From positions 56,195-120,194 of the forward strand of contig NZ_JAGPXY010000009.1 of NCBI RefSeq assembly GCF_018070325.1: a stretch of 64,000 bases of DNA, read 5' to 3'. The position numbers were made by a program, and so were the translations under genes. The notes beneath the pieces were generated by a model. It saw only the letters and a program-made list of their open reading frames with translations. It was not told the DNA's origin and made no database searches. This stretch comes from Micromonospora sp. H61 (GTDB lineage Bacteria > Actinomycetota > Actinomycetes > Mycobacteriales > Micromonosporaceae). Below, piece by piece: positions 16,281 to 24,974 of the stretch (position 1 is the stretch's first letter; every line of letters starts with the position of its first letter).

Positions 16281-17429
16281 TCAGCGCCCAGCGGGCTTGA
16301 GACCGAGTGGCTTGCCGAGCAGTGACTCGCGGCGCAGGGCGAGCCGGTCGGCGATCGTGCCGAGCGCCTGAGCGGCCGGGGACTCCGGCTCGGCCAGCAC
16401 GATCGGGTTGCCGGCGTCGCCGGCCTCGCGGACCCGGGTGTCCAGGGGGATCTGACCGAGCAGCGGCACCTGGGCGCCGATGGTCCGGCTCAGCGACGCG
16501 GCCACCGCCTCACCACCGCCGGTGCCGAAGATCTCCATCCGGGAGCCGTCCGGCAGCTCCAGCCAGGACATGTTCTCGATGACGCCGACCACCCGCTGGT
16601 GGGTCTGCAGGGCGATCGCCCCGGCCCGCTCGGCCACCTCGGCGGCGGCGGTCTGTGGGGTGGTGACGATCAGGATCTCCGAGTTGGGCAGCAACTGGGC
16701 CAGCGAGATGGCCACGTCGCCGGTGCCCGGCGGCAGGTCGAGCAGGAGCACGTCCAGGTCGCCCCAGTAGACGTCGGCCAGGAACTGCTGCAACGCCCGG
16801 TGCAGCATCGGGCCGCGCCACACCACCGCGGCGTTGCCGGAGGTGAACATGCCGATGGAGATCACCTTCACGCCGTGCGACTGCGGCGGCATGATCATGT
16901 CCTCGACGCGGGTGGGCCGCGCTTCCGTGCCGAGCATCCGCGGAACCGAGTGGCCGTAGATGTCGGCGTCGACCACGCCGACGGAGAGTCCACGGGCGGC
17001 GAGCGCCGCCGCCAGGTTGACAGTGACGCTGGACTTGCCGACGCCACCCTTGCCGCTGGCCACCGCGTACACGCGGGTGCGCGAGCCGGGCTGGGCGAAC
17101 GGGATGACGGGCTCCTCGGTGGCGCCGCCGCCACGCAGCTGCGACTGCAACGACTGTCGCTGCTCGGGGGTCATCACCCCAAAGTCGATCTCCACGCCGG
17201 TGACGCCGGGCACCGCGGCGACGGCGGCGGTGATGTCCGTACGCAGCTTGTCCTTCAGCGGGCAGCCGGCGACGGTGAGCAGCAGCTCGACGCGGACGAC
17301 ACCGCTGGCACCGATCGTGGCGGAGCGGACCATGCCCAGCTCGGTGATGGGCCGGCGGATCTCCGGGTCGTTGACGGTGGCCAGGGCGGCCTGGATCGCG
17401 TCCTCGACGGTGCTCACGGGTGCTGACAT
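16281..17429 (-). CDS. mrp: Mrp/NBP35 family iron-sulfur carrier P-loop ATPase
   Basis: A 382-residue protein that loads and delivers Fe-S clusters. Residues 1-95 are a MIP18/DUF59 domain (VNDPEIRRPITELGMV, then a conserved Cys in TVAGCPLKDKLR). The P-loop domain has a deviant Walker A (ASGKGGVGKSSV, residues 124-135), VDADIYGHSVPRMLG, LLLDLPPGTGD and VIENMSW. No C-terminal CxxC cluster-ligand motif is visible, as in many actinobacterial Mrp proteins. The ATG at 17429 lies 7 bases after a TAGCAT box, indicating a leaderless message. Confidence 0.9.
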   Translation of the reverse strand: MSAPVSTVEDAIQAALATVNDPEIRRPITELGMVRSATIGASGVVRVELLLTVAGCPLKDKLRTDITAAVAAVPGVTGVEIDFGVMTPEQRQSLQSQLRGGGATEEPVIPFAQPGSRTRVYAVASGKGGVGKSSVTVNLAAALAARGLSVGVVDADIYGHSVPRMLGTEARPTRVEDMIMPPQSHGVKVISIGMFTSGNAAVVWRGPMLHRALQQFLADVYWGDLDVLLLDLPPGTGDVAISLAQLLPNSEILIVTTPQTAAAEVAERAGAIALQTHQRVVGVIENMSWLELPDGSRMEIFGTGGGEAVAASLSRTIGAQVPLLGQIPLDTRVREAGDAGNPIVLAEPESPAAQALGTIADRLALRRESLLGKPLGLKPAGR

Positions 17430-17436
17430 GCCCGCA

Positions 17437-17442
17437 ATGCTA
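17437..17442 (-). promoter_or_regulatory. -10 element (TAGCAT) of a leaderless mrp promoter
   Basis: On the minus strand TAGCAT is followed by 7 bases and the mrp ATG. Confidence 0.55.
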
Positions 17443-17505
17443 CGTCGCGGGGCATCCGTTGCCGCCGCTGCCCGGGGCGGTGTGAGCCAATCGATGACCC
17501 GCCGG

Positions 17506-18156
17506 TCAGCTCTCTGACCGGCGCGGGCCGGTGCCGTCCGGCCGGGCGTCCCGGGTGAAGTCGCCGTCCAGGTCGTCGCGGGGTTCTTCCAGGCCGACCC
17601 CGTCGGTCGGCCGCTGGCCCCGTCGCTCCTGCCGGCTGTCCTTCTCCTGCTGGCGGCGCTCCAGTCGCTGCCGGCGTTGCCCCACCTCGTCCAGTTCCTC
17701 GGCCAGCCGGGCCAGCTCGGAGCGGAGGAAGTCGCGGGTGGCGACCTCACCGAGCGCGATCCGCAGGGCTGCGATCTCCCGGGCCAGGTACTCGGTGTCC
17801 GCCTTCTGCGCGGTGGCTCGCCGCCGGTCCTCCTCCAGGGCCACCCGGTCCCGGTCGGCCTGCCGGTTCTGGGCCAGCAGGATCAGCGGGGCCGCGTAGC
17901 TGGCCTGCAACGACAGCACCAGGGTCAGGAACGTGAAGGTGTACGGGTCGAAGCGCAGGTTCGCCGGGGCCAGGGTGTTCCAGACGAACCAGATCGCGAT
18001 CACCACCGTCATGACGACGATGAAGTTCGCGGTGCCCATGCCCCGGGCGATGCCCTCGGACCACCGACCGAACGCCTCCGCGTCGAACCGGGGCAACTTC
18101 ACGCCCCGGGGCTCGCGTGGCTGGTCGAGACGCTCCGTCCGACGCCGGTCAGCCAT
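17506..18156 (-). CDS. DUF1003 domain membrane protein
   Basis: A 216-residue membrane protein. The DUF1003 core has two helices (IVVMTVVIAIWFVWNTLAP and FTFLTLVLSLQASYAAPLIL) followed by the family signature LLAQNRQADRDRV. A long charged helical region with coiled-coil character (residues about 105-180) and a disordered acidic tail follow. The function is unknown. Its ATG overlaps the end of the MgtE-N/CBS gene by 8 bases, so the two are coupled; DUF1003 proteins often accompany magnesium-transport-related genes. Confidence 0.85.
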   Translation of the reverse strand: MADRRRTERLDQPREPRGVKLPRFDAEAFGRWSEGIARGMGTANFIVVMTVVIAIWFVWNTLAPANLRFDPYTFTFLTLVLSLQASYAAPLILLAQNRQADRDRVALEEDRRRATAQKADTEYLAREIAALRIALGEVATRDFLRSELARLAEELDEVGQRRQRLERRQQEKDSRQERRGQRPTDGVGLEEPRDDLDGDFTRDARPDGTGPRRSES

Positions 18157-19435
18157 CTGCGCCGTCCAGCGCGGGGTCGGTGGTACCCGGGGCGGCCAGG
18201 GCGTCGCGGTCCCGCCAGTCCCGGGGCAGCGAGTGGTCCAGCACGTCGTCGACCGTCACGGCGCCGACCAGCCGGTTGTTGCGGTCGATCACCGGCATGG
18301 CGACCAGGTCGTAGGTGGCCATCCGGCGGGTGATCTCCGGCAGCGGCGTGGTGGGGCGCAGCGGGTCGATGTCGTTGACCACCACCTTGCCCAGCAGGTC
18401 GGCCGGGGGTTCGCGCAGCAGCGCCTGGAAGTGCACCATGCCCAGGTAGCGGCCGGTCGGTGTGTTCTGCGGTGCCCGGGTCACGAAGACCTGCGCGGCG
18501 ACGGCGGGAGAGAGCTGCGGCTCCCGGATCCGGGCCAGCGCCTCGGCGACTGTGGCGTCCGGCGGCAGGATGACCGGCTCCGAGGTCATCACACTGCCCG
18601 CCGTGCCGGGGGTGTACTTCAGCAGTTGGCGTACCGGGTCGGCCTCGTCCGGCTCCATCAGGTCCAGCAGCACGTCCTGCTCGGGTGGGGGCAGTTCGTT
18701 GAGCAGGTCCGCGGCGTCGTCCGGGTCCATCTCCTCCAGGACGTCGGCGGCCCGCTCCCGGTCGAGGGCGGCGAGGATCTCCACCTGGTCGTGCTCCGGC
18801 AGCTCGCTGAGCACGTCGGCCAGGCGCTCGTCGTCCAGGGCGGCGGCGACCTCGTTGCGTCGCGCGTCGGGCAGATCCTGCAACGCGTTGGCCAGGTCGG
18901 CGGGGCGCATGTCCTCCAGGACGGCGAGCAGGTTCGCCGTACCCCGGTTGTCGGCGATGCCGCTGAGCCCGCGCACCCGGTCCCACTCGACCTGGTGCAG
19001 GTGGCCGCGGCGGCTGAGCCGACCGGTCTGCTCGCGTACGGCGACCCGGGTCAGCGACCACTCGCCACCGCGGCTGCACTCCATCGCGACGTCCACGACG
19101 GCGCCGGGCTGGCCGCCCGGGTCGAGTTGCACCCGCCGGTCGAGCAGTTCCTGGAGCACCAGCAGTTCGTTCGGGCGCTTCTCGAACCGGCGCAGGTTGA
19201 GGGTGCCGGAGCCGAGCACGACGGCGTCCGCGTCGATGGAGGTGATCCGGTTGATGGACAGGAAGATCCGGCGACGCATCGGCATCTCGGCGACGAGGCC
19301 CACCACCTCCGGCGGACGCTTCGTCGCCCGCAGCCGTGCCACGGCGTCACGAACCCGGCCCACCTGATCGCCGTTCGGGTCGAAGACGGCGACTCCGGCG
19401 AGACGGGCGATGTAGACCCGGGTCGGCGTACTCAC
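18149..19435 (-). CDS. MgtE N-terminal and CBS domain protein without transport domain
   Basis: A 428-residue cytoplasmic protein. Residues about 1-140 contain PRC-barrel-like repeats (VYIARLAGVAVFDPNGDQVG and a second copy near residue 95). Residues about 165-275 are an MgtE intracellular N domain (AALDDERLADVLSELPEHDQ, LDREAADVLEEMDPDDAADLL-like helical repeats). Two CBS motifs span about 280-410 (GSVMTSEPVILPPDATVAEA; VVNDIDPLRPTTPLPEI). The five-helix MgtE channel is absent, so it should sense Mg2+ or nucleotides rather than transport. The GTG at 19435 was chosen over one six bases upstream because TAGGCT lies exactly 7 bases before it. Confidence 0.8.
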   Translation of the reverse strand: MSTPTRVYIARLAGVAVFDPNGDQVGRVRDAVARLRATKRPPEVVGLVAEMPMRRRIFLSINRITSIDADAVVLGSGTLNLRRFEKRPNELLVLQELLDRRVQLDPGGQPGAVVDVAMECSRGGEWSLTRVAVREQTGRLSRRGHLHQVEWDRVRGLSGIADNRGTANLLAVLEDMRPADLANALQDLPDARRNEVAAALDDERLADVLSELPEHDQVEILAALDRERAADVLEEMDPDDAADLLNELPPPEQDVLLDLMEPDEADPVRQLLKYTPGTAGSVMTSEPVILPPDATVAEALARIREPQLSPAVAAQVFVTRAPQNTPTGRYLGMVHFQALLREPPADLLGKVVVNDIDPLRPTTPLPEITRRMATYDLVAMPVIDRNNRLVGAVTVDDVLDHSLPRDWRDRDALAAPGTTDPALDGADG

Positions 19436-19442
19436 GGGCACC

Positions 19443-19448
19443 AGCCTA
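19443..19448 (-). promoter_or_regulatory. -10 element (TAGGCT) of the MgtE-N/CBS gene
   Basis: TAGGCT on the minus strand is 7 bases before the GTG at 19435. It lies 6 bases from the -10 box of the divergent PhzF-like gene. Confidence 0.6.
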
Positions 19449-19454
19449 AGCGCC

Positions 19455-19460
19455 TAGTGT
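19455..19460 (+). promoter_or_regulatory. -10 element (TAGTGT) of the PhzF-like gene
   Basis: TAGTGT is 8 bases before the ATG at 19469. Its -35 region would fall on the start codon of the divergent gene. Confidence 0.55.
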
Positions 19461-19468
19461 TTATCAAC

Positions 19469-20338
19469 ATGTCGACCTTGGCCTACGAGATCGTGGACGT
19501 CTTCACCGATCGCCCCTTCGCCGGCAACCCGCTGGCGGTGGTGTTCGGCGCGGAGGCGCTGGCCACCGAGCAGATGCAGGCGCTCGCGTTGGAGTTCAAC
19601 CTGTCCGAGACGGTGTTCGTGCTGCCTGCGACCCAGGTCGGCGTCACCTACCGGGCCAGGATCTTCACCCCGGTGGAGGAGCTGCCGTTCGCCGGGCATC
19701 CCAGCGTCGGCGCGGCGGTCACCGCCTGCCGACGGGGCATGTTCGGTGTGGGGCAGGTCACCCAGGAGTGTCGAGCCGGTGTGCTGCCGATCGAGGTGAC
19801 CGCGTCCGGGGCGACGCTGACCGGTGGCGCCCCGACGCTCGGGCCGGAGCTGGACCCGGAGCCGTTGCTGGAGATCGCCGGGCTGCTCGCCGAGGACCAC
19901 ATCGGGCCCGCCCCACGGGTCGCCGGCTGCGGGCTGGAGTTCCCGTACCTGCCGGTGCGTCCGGAGTCGGTGGCCCGCGCCCGGGTGGACCCGGCGGCGG
20001 CGCAGCGGTACGGGGTGTCGCACGTCAGCGTCTTCTCCTGGGACGCGGCCGCGCAAACCGCGCACGCCCGGGTCTTCGTGCCGGGGATCGGCGTTCCGGA
20101 GGACCCGGCGACCGGTTCGGCGGCGCTCGGCCTCGGTGTCTGGCTGGTGGCGAGTGGTCTGCTGCCCGGTGAGGGGCGGTCGGAGTACGCGGTCCGTCAG
20201 GGCGTGGAGATGAACCGTCCGTCCGCGTTGGCCTGCACTGTCACCGCGGCGAACGGGGTGGCGGTAGGCGCTACGGTCGCCGGCCAGGTGGTGCCGGTGG
20301 CTCGGGGCGAGATCGCCGTGCCGCCGTTCGTGGGCTGA
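19469..20338 (+). CDS. PhzF family isomerase/epimerase
   Basis: A 289-residue enzyme of the PhzF family (diaminopimelate-epimerase-like fold, two similar halves). Marks are YEIVDVFTDRPFAGNPLAVV at the N-terminus, FNLSETVFVLP with the catalytic-type Glu, RIFTPVEELPFAGHPSVGAA, and the C-terminal GVPEDPATGSAALGLG. PhzF itself isomerises an intermediate of phenazine synthesis, but most family members have unknown small-molecule substrates and no phenazine genes lie nearby. The ATG at 19469 fits a leaderless promoter. The next gene starts 12 bases after the stop. Confidence 0.87.
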   Translation: MSTLAYEIVDVFTDRPFAGNPLAVVFGAEALATEQMQALALEFNLSETVFVLPATQVGVTYRARIFTPVEELPFAGHPSVGAAVTACRRGMFGVGQVTQECRAGVLPIEVTASGATLTGGAPTLGPELDPEPLLEIAGLLAEDHIGPAPRVAGCGLEFPYLPVRPESVARARVDPAAAQRYGVSHVSVFSWDAAAQTAHARVFVPGIGVPEDPATGSAALGLGVWLVASGLLPGEGRSEYAVRQGVEMNRPSALACTVTAANGVAVGATVAGQVVPVARGEIAVPPFVG

Positions 20339-20350
20339 GCGGAGGAGCCG

Positions 20351-20881
20351 ATGCGGGAGGATGCGGGTGTGACGGACGAGGACGCCCCCGGGGGCACCCC
20401 ACTGGTCGACGAGGCGATGAAGAAGGCCGCCGTGGCCTGGGTCAGCGTTGCGGGTGGGCCGGCGCTCGCGCTCTGGTGCGCCCCGCGGGAGGGCGCGCTG
20501 CTGGTGGTCAGCGGGCCGGGCGAGCAGGCCGCACCGGGTCTGGCCGACGCGACCGAGGCCCAGGTCACCCTGCGCGGCGACCACGGCGGTCGGATCGTCA
20601 CCTGGCCGGCCCGGGTGAGCCGGTTGCTGCCGGGCACCGAGGCGTGGGACGTCACCGCGCCGCTGGTGGCGGCGAAGCGCCTCAACGCGCCCGGTCCGAC
20701 CATTGACCTGGTGGCCCGATGGGCCGCCGACGGATGCGCTGTGAATCGCCTCGCCCCGGCCGGTACGCCGCTGGCCGGAGCGGAGTTGCCGGCCGACGCG
20801 CAGGCCGAGCCACCCCGGGCGACTCCGGCGGTCCGGGCCACCCGCAAGCCGTTCCGCCTGCACCGGGTCCGCCGCCGCTGA
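20351..20881 (+). CDS. conserved hypothetical protein
   Basis: A 176-residue soluble protein I do not assign to a named family. The first 110 residues look like a compact beta-rich domain (KKAAVAWVSVAGGPALALWC, GALLVVSGPGEQAA, RGDHGGRIVTWPARVSRLLP), and the C-terminus is basic and Pro-rich (ATRKPFRLHRVRRR). An ATG at 20351 has a GGAGG ribosome site six bases upstream; a GTG six codons later also has a GGGAGG and could be the true start. It follows the PhzF-like gene closely and should be on the same transcript. Confidence 0.6.
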   Translation: MREDAGVTDEDAPGGTPLVDEAMKKAAVAWVSVAGGPALALWCAPREGALLVVSGPGEQAAPGLADATEAQVTLRGDHGGRIVTWPARVSRLLPGTEAWDVTAPLVAAKRLNAPGPTIDLVARWAADGCAVNRLAPAGTPLAGAELPADAQAEPPRATPAVRATRKPFRLHRVRRR

Positions 20882-20889
20882 TCGGTTGA

Positions 20890-21609
20890 TCAGCCGGCCC
20901 GACCGCCGACGCCCGCCACTGCGGCGTCGGCGTCGACGAGGGCGAGCACCTCGCCCAGGGTGCCGAGTGTGGGGCCGCGCCAGTCCCGGTCGGCGTTGAA
21001 GACCATGTGCGTGGCCAGATCCGGTGCGGCGAGCCGGACAGCGGTCATTCCGGCCCGCTCGGCGCCGGTCAACTCCTGGCTGCCGCCGTCACCGACGTAG
21101 AGGCAGTCGACCGGCGCGAGCCCGAGCCGCTGGCAGGCCGTCAGGTAGAGGGTCGGATCCGGTTTGCACCGCCCGACCTGCACCGAGAAGACCCGTACGT
21201 CGAGCAGGGGGGCGATTGCGAGCTGCGGCAGGAAGGCCGGCAGTTCGTGCGTACAGTCGCTGATCACGCCGGTGTGCAGCCCGCGCTGGCGCAGAGCCGC
21301 CAGCACCGGCACCGCGTCGGCCCGCAGCCAGGTGTCGGCGCGGACCGCCCGGTGCCGGGACGCCACCGCTGCCCGTACCGCATGGTCGCTGGGGTGTACG
21401 CCGGCCTGGGCGCACACCCAGCGCAGTGTCGCCTCCGCGTCGCCGAGTCGGCCGCTGGCCCGCTCGTAGTAGGTGCGGTTCAGCACCTCGGTCAAGATCT
21501 CGGTGGGACACCCGAGCAGTTCGGCGGTGCCGACGTGCGCGACACCGCGTTGTACCGAACGGGTCAGGGTGCCGAAGAAGTCGAACAGCACCGCCTGGTA
21601 GCTGGGCAT
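20890..21609 (-). CDS. HAD family hydrolase
   Basis: A 239-residue haloacid-dehalogenase-superfamily hydrolase. Motif I reads LFDFFGTL (nucleophile Asp; the second Asp of the phosphatase DxD motif is replaced by Phe). Motif II is GVISDCTHE, motif III RCKPDPTLYL, motif IV YVGDGGSQELTGAERAGM. The missing second Asp speaks against a simple phosphatase, although such actinobacterial members are common and their substrates unknown. The start is the ATG at 21609, preceded by GGAGG; the frame is open further upstream but with no similarity to the family. The stop is 8 bases from that of the convergent preceding gene. Confidence 0.8.
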   Translation of the reverse strand: MPSYQAVLFDFFGTLTRSVQRGVAHVGTAELLGCPTEILTEVLNRTYYERASGRLGDAEATLRWVCAQAGVHPSDHAVRAAVASRHRAVRADTWLRADAVPVLAALRQRGLHTGVISDCTHELPAFLPQLAIAPLLDVRVFSVQVGRCKPDPTLYLTACQRLGLAPVDCLYVGDGGSQELTGAERAGMTAVRLAAPDLATHMVFNADRDWRGPTLGTLGEVLALVDADAAVAGVGGRAG

Positions 21610-21715
21610 GGGGGAGCGCCTCCGGGCGGTCGAGGGTCGCCGGCGCGAACCCGCGTGATCGTAACGGAGTGATGACCCTCCGTGCTGACCGTCATACGTG
21701 TGAGGATTACGTCCC

Positions 21716-22660
21716 GTGCCCCCACCTTCACCCCGGCCGTCCCTGGACCCGCTGACCACCGGCGCGGTCGGGCTGGCCGTGGTCGCCGTGTCGTCGTCCG
21801 CGCCGCTGATCGCGTACGCCGCCGCCCCCGCGCTGGCCATCGCGTTCTGGCGAAACCTGCTCGCGGTGGCCGTGCTGAGCCCCTTCGCCCTGGTCCGACG
21901 CCGCGCGGAGTTCCGCAGACTGACAGTGGGCGCGGGCCGGCGGGAGGGCCTGTTCTGCGTTCTGTCCGGGGTCGCCCTGGCCGGGCACTTCGCGACCTGG
22001 GTGCCGAGCGCCCAGCTCACCTCGGTCGCCACGTCCACCGCCCTGGTCGCCACCCAGCCGGTCTGGCAGGGGCTGATCGCCCGCGCCCAGGGGCGTCCGC
22101 TGCCCCGGGTGGTGTGGATCGGCATCGCGGTGGCGGTCGGCGGCGCGGCGGTCGCCACCGGAGTGGACGTGGGGGTCTCCGGCCGGGCCGTCCTCGGTGA
22201 CGTGCTGGCGCTGATCGGCGCCGTGTTCGCCGCCGTCTACACCGCCTTCGGGGAACGGGCCCGGGTCAGCATCAGCACCACCACCTACACCACCATCTGC
22301 TACGGGATCTGCGCGCTGATCCTGCTGGCCCTGTGCCTGGTCGGCGGCGTACGGCTGACCGGCTTCGACGGGCGTACCTGGCTGGCCATCCTGGCCCTGG
22401 TGGCCGGCGCCCAACTGCTCGGGCACTCGATGTTCAACTACGCCCTGCAAAAGATTCCGGCGACCACGGTGAGCGTGCTGATCCTGCTGGAGGCACCCGG
22501 CGCGGCAGTGCTCGGCTGGGCCTGGCTGGGTCAGCTGCCCCGCCCGTACGCGCTGCTCGGCATGGCGTTGCTGCTGGCCGGTGTGGCGGTGGTGGTGCTC
22601 GGCGGCCGGCGGACCGAACCCACCGCACTGCCGGCCGACCCGACCCCGCTGGCCGACTGA
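21716..22660 (+). CDS. EamA/DMT family transporter
   Basis: A 314-residue integral membrane protein with about ten helices arranged as two EamA repeats, the drug/metabolite transporter layout. The first repeat contains PALAIAFWRNLLAVAVLSPF, the second FNYALQKIPATTVSVLILLE followed by EAPGAAVLGWAWLG, both typical of the family. It probably exports or imports a small metabolite or amino acid; the substrate cannot be read from sequence. The GTG start at 21716 has only a weak GAGG upstream. It is divergent from the HAD gene. Confidence 0.85.
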   Translation: MPPPSPRPSLDPLTTGAVGLAVVAVSSSAPLIAYAAAPALAIAFWRNLLAVAVLSPFALVRRRAEFRRLTVGAGRREGLFCVLSGVALAGHFATWVPSAQLTSVATSTALVATQPVWQGLIARAQGRPLPRVVWIGIAVAVGGAAVATGVDVGVSGRAVLGDVLALIGAVFAAVYTAFGERARVSISTTTYTTICYGICALILLALCLVGGVRLTGFDGRTWLAILALVAGAQLLGHSMFNYALQKIPATTVSVLILLEAPGAAVLGWAWLGQLPRPYALLGMALLLAGVAVVVLGGRRTEPTALPADPTPLAD

Positions 22661-22703
22661 TCGCCCCACCCGGGCGGGCCGAGGCCCCCACCCGCCTACC
22701 GGT

Positions 22704-22997
22704 TCAGCCCTCGTGCACCTCGACGACCCGGGTCGTCGGCGCGGCTGCACCGAGGGCGGTACGCAGGGCCGCCCGGTCCGGGTCGGCGAGGAACGACTCG
22801 TAGCCGACCCGACCGTCGAACCGGATCACGTGCACCTCGGTCTGCCCGTCGGTGCCGCGCAGACGCCGCTCCAACCGGCCGCCGTGCCGATCGAGCAGGG
22901 CCAGGACGGCGTCCTCGTAGCGCCGCCCGGCGGCCTCCGCCCCGACGGTGAACTCGACGATCGCGACGAGTGTCAGCGCACCGTCCCGGTCAGCCAT
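22704..22997 (-). CDS. small dimeric alpha-beta barrel protein (DUF1330-like)
   Basis: A 97-residue protein with the strand-helix-strand pattern of a dimeric alpha-beta (ferredoxin-like) barrel: LTLVAIVEFTVGAEAAGRRY, YEDAVLALLDRHGGRLERRL, TEVHVIRFDGRVGYESFLAD. It resembles DUF1330/EthD-like proteins, some of which are monooxygenases or ligand binders. Its start overlaps the end of the SDR gene upstream by 8 bases, so the two are translated from one mRNA and may act on the same compound. Confidence 0.65.
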   Translation of the reverse strand: MADRDGALTLVAIVEFTVGAEAAGRRYEDAVLALLDRHGGRLERRLRGTDGQTEVHVIRFDGRVGYESFLADPDRAALRTALGAAAPTTRVVEVHEG

Positions 22998-23835
22998 CGA
23001 GACCGACCGCCTTGGCGCTCGCCGTCCACAGCCGGGCGGCGAGCTGCGGATCGGCCGCCTTCCGTAGCGGTCGACGCGGCCGGCGGTCGACGTAGTAACC
23101 CCCGTTGATCAGCCGGGAGCGCTCCTGGTTGGCCAACCACACCAGGGTCTCGGCACCCTTCTCGGGGCTGCGGAACGGCATGAACCGCATGCCGAACGCG
23201 ACAAGCCTGCTGTCGTTGGCGAACCGGGTACGGACCACCCCGGGGTGGAAGCTGTACGCGGCAACGTCCGGCCAGCGTCGGGCGGCCTCGGCGGTGAAGA
23301 GGACGTTCGCCTGCTTGCTGGTGCCGTACGCGCCCATCGGCCGGTAGTCACGCAGTGGCTTGTTCAGGTCGTCCGGGTCGAGTGCGCCGAAGCGGTGCGC
23401 GCCGGAGGCGGTCACCACGACCCGGCCCACCCGGTCGGCGAGCAGGTTGGTCAGCAGAAACGGGGCCAGGTGGTTGGCCTGGATCGACATCTCGAAACCG
23501 TCGACAGTCCTCAGTGGTTGCAGCGCGATCGCTCCGGCGTTGTTGGCGAGCACGTCGATCCGGTCGTACGTGGCCCGGAGCTGCTCGGCCAGTCGGCGTA
23601 CGTCGTCGAGGATCGCGAAGTCGGCCCGGAACAGTTCCGGACGTTCACCGGAGTTCTCCCGTACCCGAACGGCTGCCGCCTGCAGGCGGGCCGGGTCCCG
23701 CCCGACCAGCACCACCTGGTCTCCCCGGCAGGCCAGGTCCACGGCGGCTGCCAACCCGATGCCGGAGCTGGCCCCGGTCACCACCACCAGTCGGCGCCCA
23801 GTGAGATCTTCCACAGGTCCATTCACCCCGGTCAT
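22990..23835 (-). CDS. short-chain dehydrogenase/reductase
   Basis: A 281-residue SDR. The cofactor motif is TGASSGIG (residues about 20-27), with NNAG, the catalytic Ser in VVVTASGAHRFG, and YGTSK as the Tyr-Lys pair. After about residue 190 it resembles the retinol-dehydrogenase/oxidoreductase subgroup (AYSFHPGVVRTRFAND). It should reduce or oxidise a hydrophobic alcohol or ketone with NADP(H); the substrate is unknown. The ATG at 23835 lies 6 bases after TAACCT, a leaderless arrangement. It is divergent from the CoA-ester lyase gene. Confidence 0.87.
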   Translation of the reverse strand: MTGVNGPVEDLTGRRLVVVTGASSGIGLAAAVDLACRGDQVVLVGRDPARLQAAAVRVRENSGERPELFRADFAILDDVRRLAEQLRATYDRIDVLANNAGAIALQPLRTVDGFEMSIQANHLAPFLLTNLLADRVGRVVVTASGAHRFGALDPDDLNKPLRDYRPMGAYGTSKQANVLFTAEAARRWPDVAAYSFHPGVVRTRFANDSRLVAFGMRFMPFRSPEKGAETLVWLANQERSRLINGGYYVDRRPRRPLRKAADPQLAARLWTASAKAVGLDG

Positions 23836-23841
23836 GGCGCG

Positions 23842-23847
23842 AGGTTA
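23842..23847 (-). promoter_or_regulatory. -10 element (TAACCT) of a leaderless SDR promoter
   Basis: On the minus strand TAACCT is followed by 6 bases and the ATG of the SDR gene at 23835. Confidence 0.5.
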
Positions 23848-23942
23848 CCGTGGCGTCACAACGCCCTTTGGGATCGTTAAGGTCCCGGATCTGTCGTCAG
23901 GTGGCGTCGGCATGCCCGCCGGACGCTGGAAGGAGCGCATCC

Positions 23943-24899
23943 ATGGCCGCAGTCGGTCGCCCCCGCAGGTCCTGCCTCGCCGTGCCGGGCTCCAGCGTGA
24001 AAATGCTCGGCAAGGCCCAGGGTCTCCCGGCCGACCAGGTCTTCCTCGACCTGGAGGACGCCGTCGCCCCACTGGCCAAGCCGGACGCGCGCAAGAACAT
24101 CGTGGCCGCCCTCAACGAGGGCGACTGGGCCGGCAAGACCCGCGTGGTCCGGGTCAACGACCTGACCACCCCGTGGACCTACCGGGATGTCATCGAGGTC
24201 GTCGAGGGCGCCGGCGCCAACCTGGACTGCATCATGCTGCCGAAGGTGCAGACCGCCGCCCAGGTGCAGTGGCTGGACCTGACGCTCACCCAGATCGAGA
24301 AGACGATCGGCCTGGAGGTCGGTCGGATCGGCATCGAGGCGCAGATCGAGAACGCCGCCGGCCTGGTCAACGTGGACGCTATCGCCGCCGCCTCGCCGCG
24401 CGTGGAGACCATCATCTTCGGCCCGGCCGACTTCATGGCGTCGATCAACATGAAGTCGATGGTGGTCGGCGGCCTTATCCCGGACTACCCGGGCGACCCG
24501 TACCACTACATCCTGATGCGGATCCTGATGGCCGCGCGGATGCACGACAAGCAGGCCATCGACGGCCCGTTCCTGCAGATCCGCGACGTCGACGCGTTCC
24601 GCGAGGTGGCCAGGCGCTCGGCCGCGCTGGGCTTCGACGGCAAGTGGGTGCTGCACCCGGGCCAGATCGACGCCGCCAACGAGGTCTACCAGCCGGCGCA
24701 GGCCGACTACGACCACGCCGAGCTGATCCTCGACGCGTACGAGCACTACACCTCGGAGGCCGGCGGCCGGCTCGGCGCCGTGATGCTCGGCGACGAGATG
24801 ATCGACGAAGCGTCTCGCAAGATGGCGCTGGTGGTCGCGGCCAAGGGCCGGGCCGCCGGGATGAGTCGTACCTCGTCGTTCACCCCACCGGCGCAGTGA
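23943..24899 (+). CDS. HpcH/HpaI family CoA-ester lyase (malyl/methylmalyl-CoA lyase type)
   Basis: A 318-residue TIM-barrel lyase. Family marks are RSCLAVPGSSVKMLGKA, the metal-binding DQVFLDLEDAVAP, VVRVNDLTTPW, IEAQIENAAGLVNVDAIA, and the C-terminal GFDGKWVLHPGQIDAANEVY. The length and these motifs fit the malyl-CoA/beta-methylmalyl-CoA lyases of the ethylmalonyl-CoA pathway, which split methylmalyl-CoA into propionyl-CoA and glyoxylate. A GGAAGGAG ribosome site precedes the ATG. Likely pathway partners are the acyl-CoA dehydrogenase at 27313 and the MaoC hydratase at 33056; crotonyl-CoA carboxylase and the ethylmalonyl-CoA mutase are not in the window. Confidence 0.87.
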   Translation: MAAVGRPRRSCLAVPGSSVKMLGKAQGLPADQVFLDLEDAVAPLAKPDARKNIVAALNEGDWAGKTRVVRVNDLTTPWTYRDVIEVVEGAGANLDCIMLPKVQTAAQVQWLDLTLTQIEKTIGLEVGRIGIEAQIENAAGLVNVDAIAAASPRVETIIFGPADFMASINMKSMVVGGLIPDYPGDPYHYILMRILMAARMHDKQAIDGPFLQIRDVDAFREVARRSAALGFDGKWVLHPGQIDAANEVYQPAQADYDHAELILDAYEHYTSEAGGRLGAVMLGDEMIDEASRKMALVVAAKGRAAGMSRTSSFTPPAQ

Positions 24900-24974
24900 C
24901 CGGCCGGGCCGGGACGACCGCCGCCGGCTGTCGGTCCGGCCCGACAATCGGCGGTACGCCGGCCCGCCCGCCGG

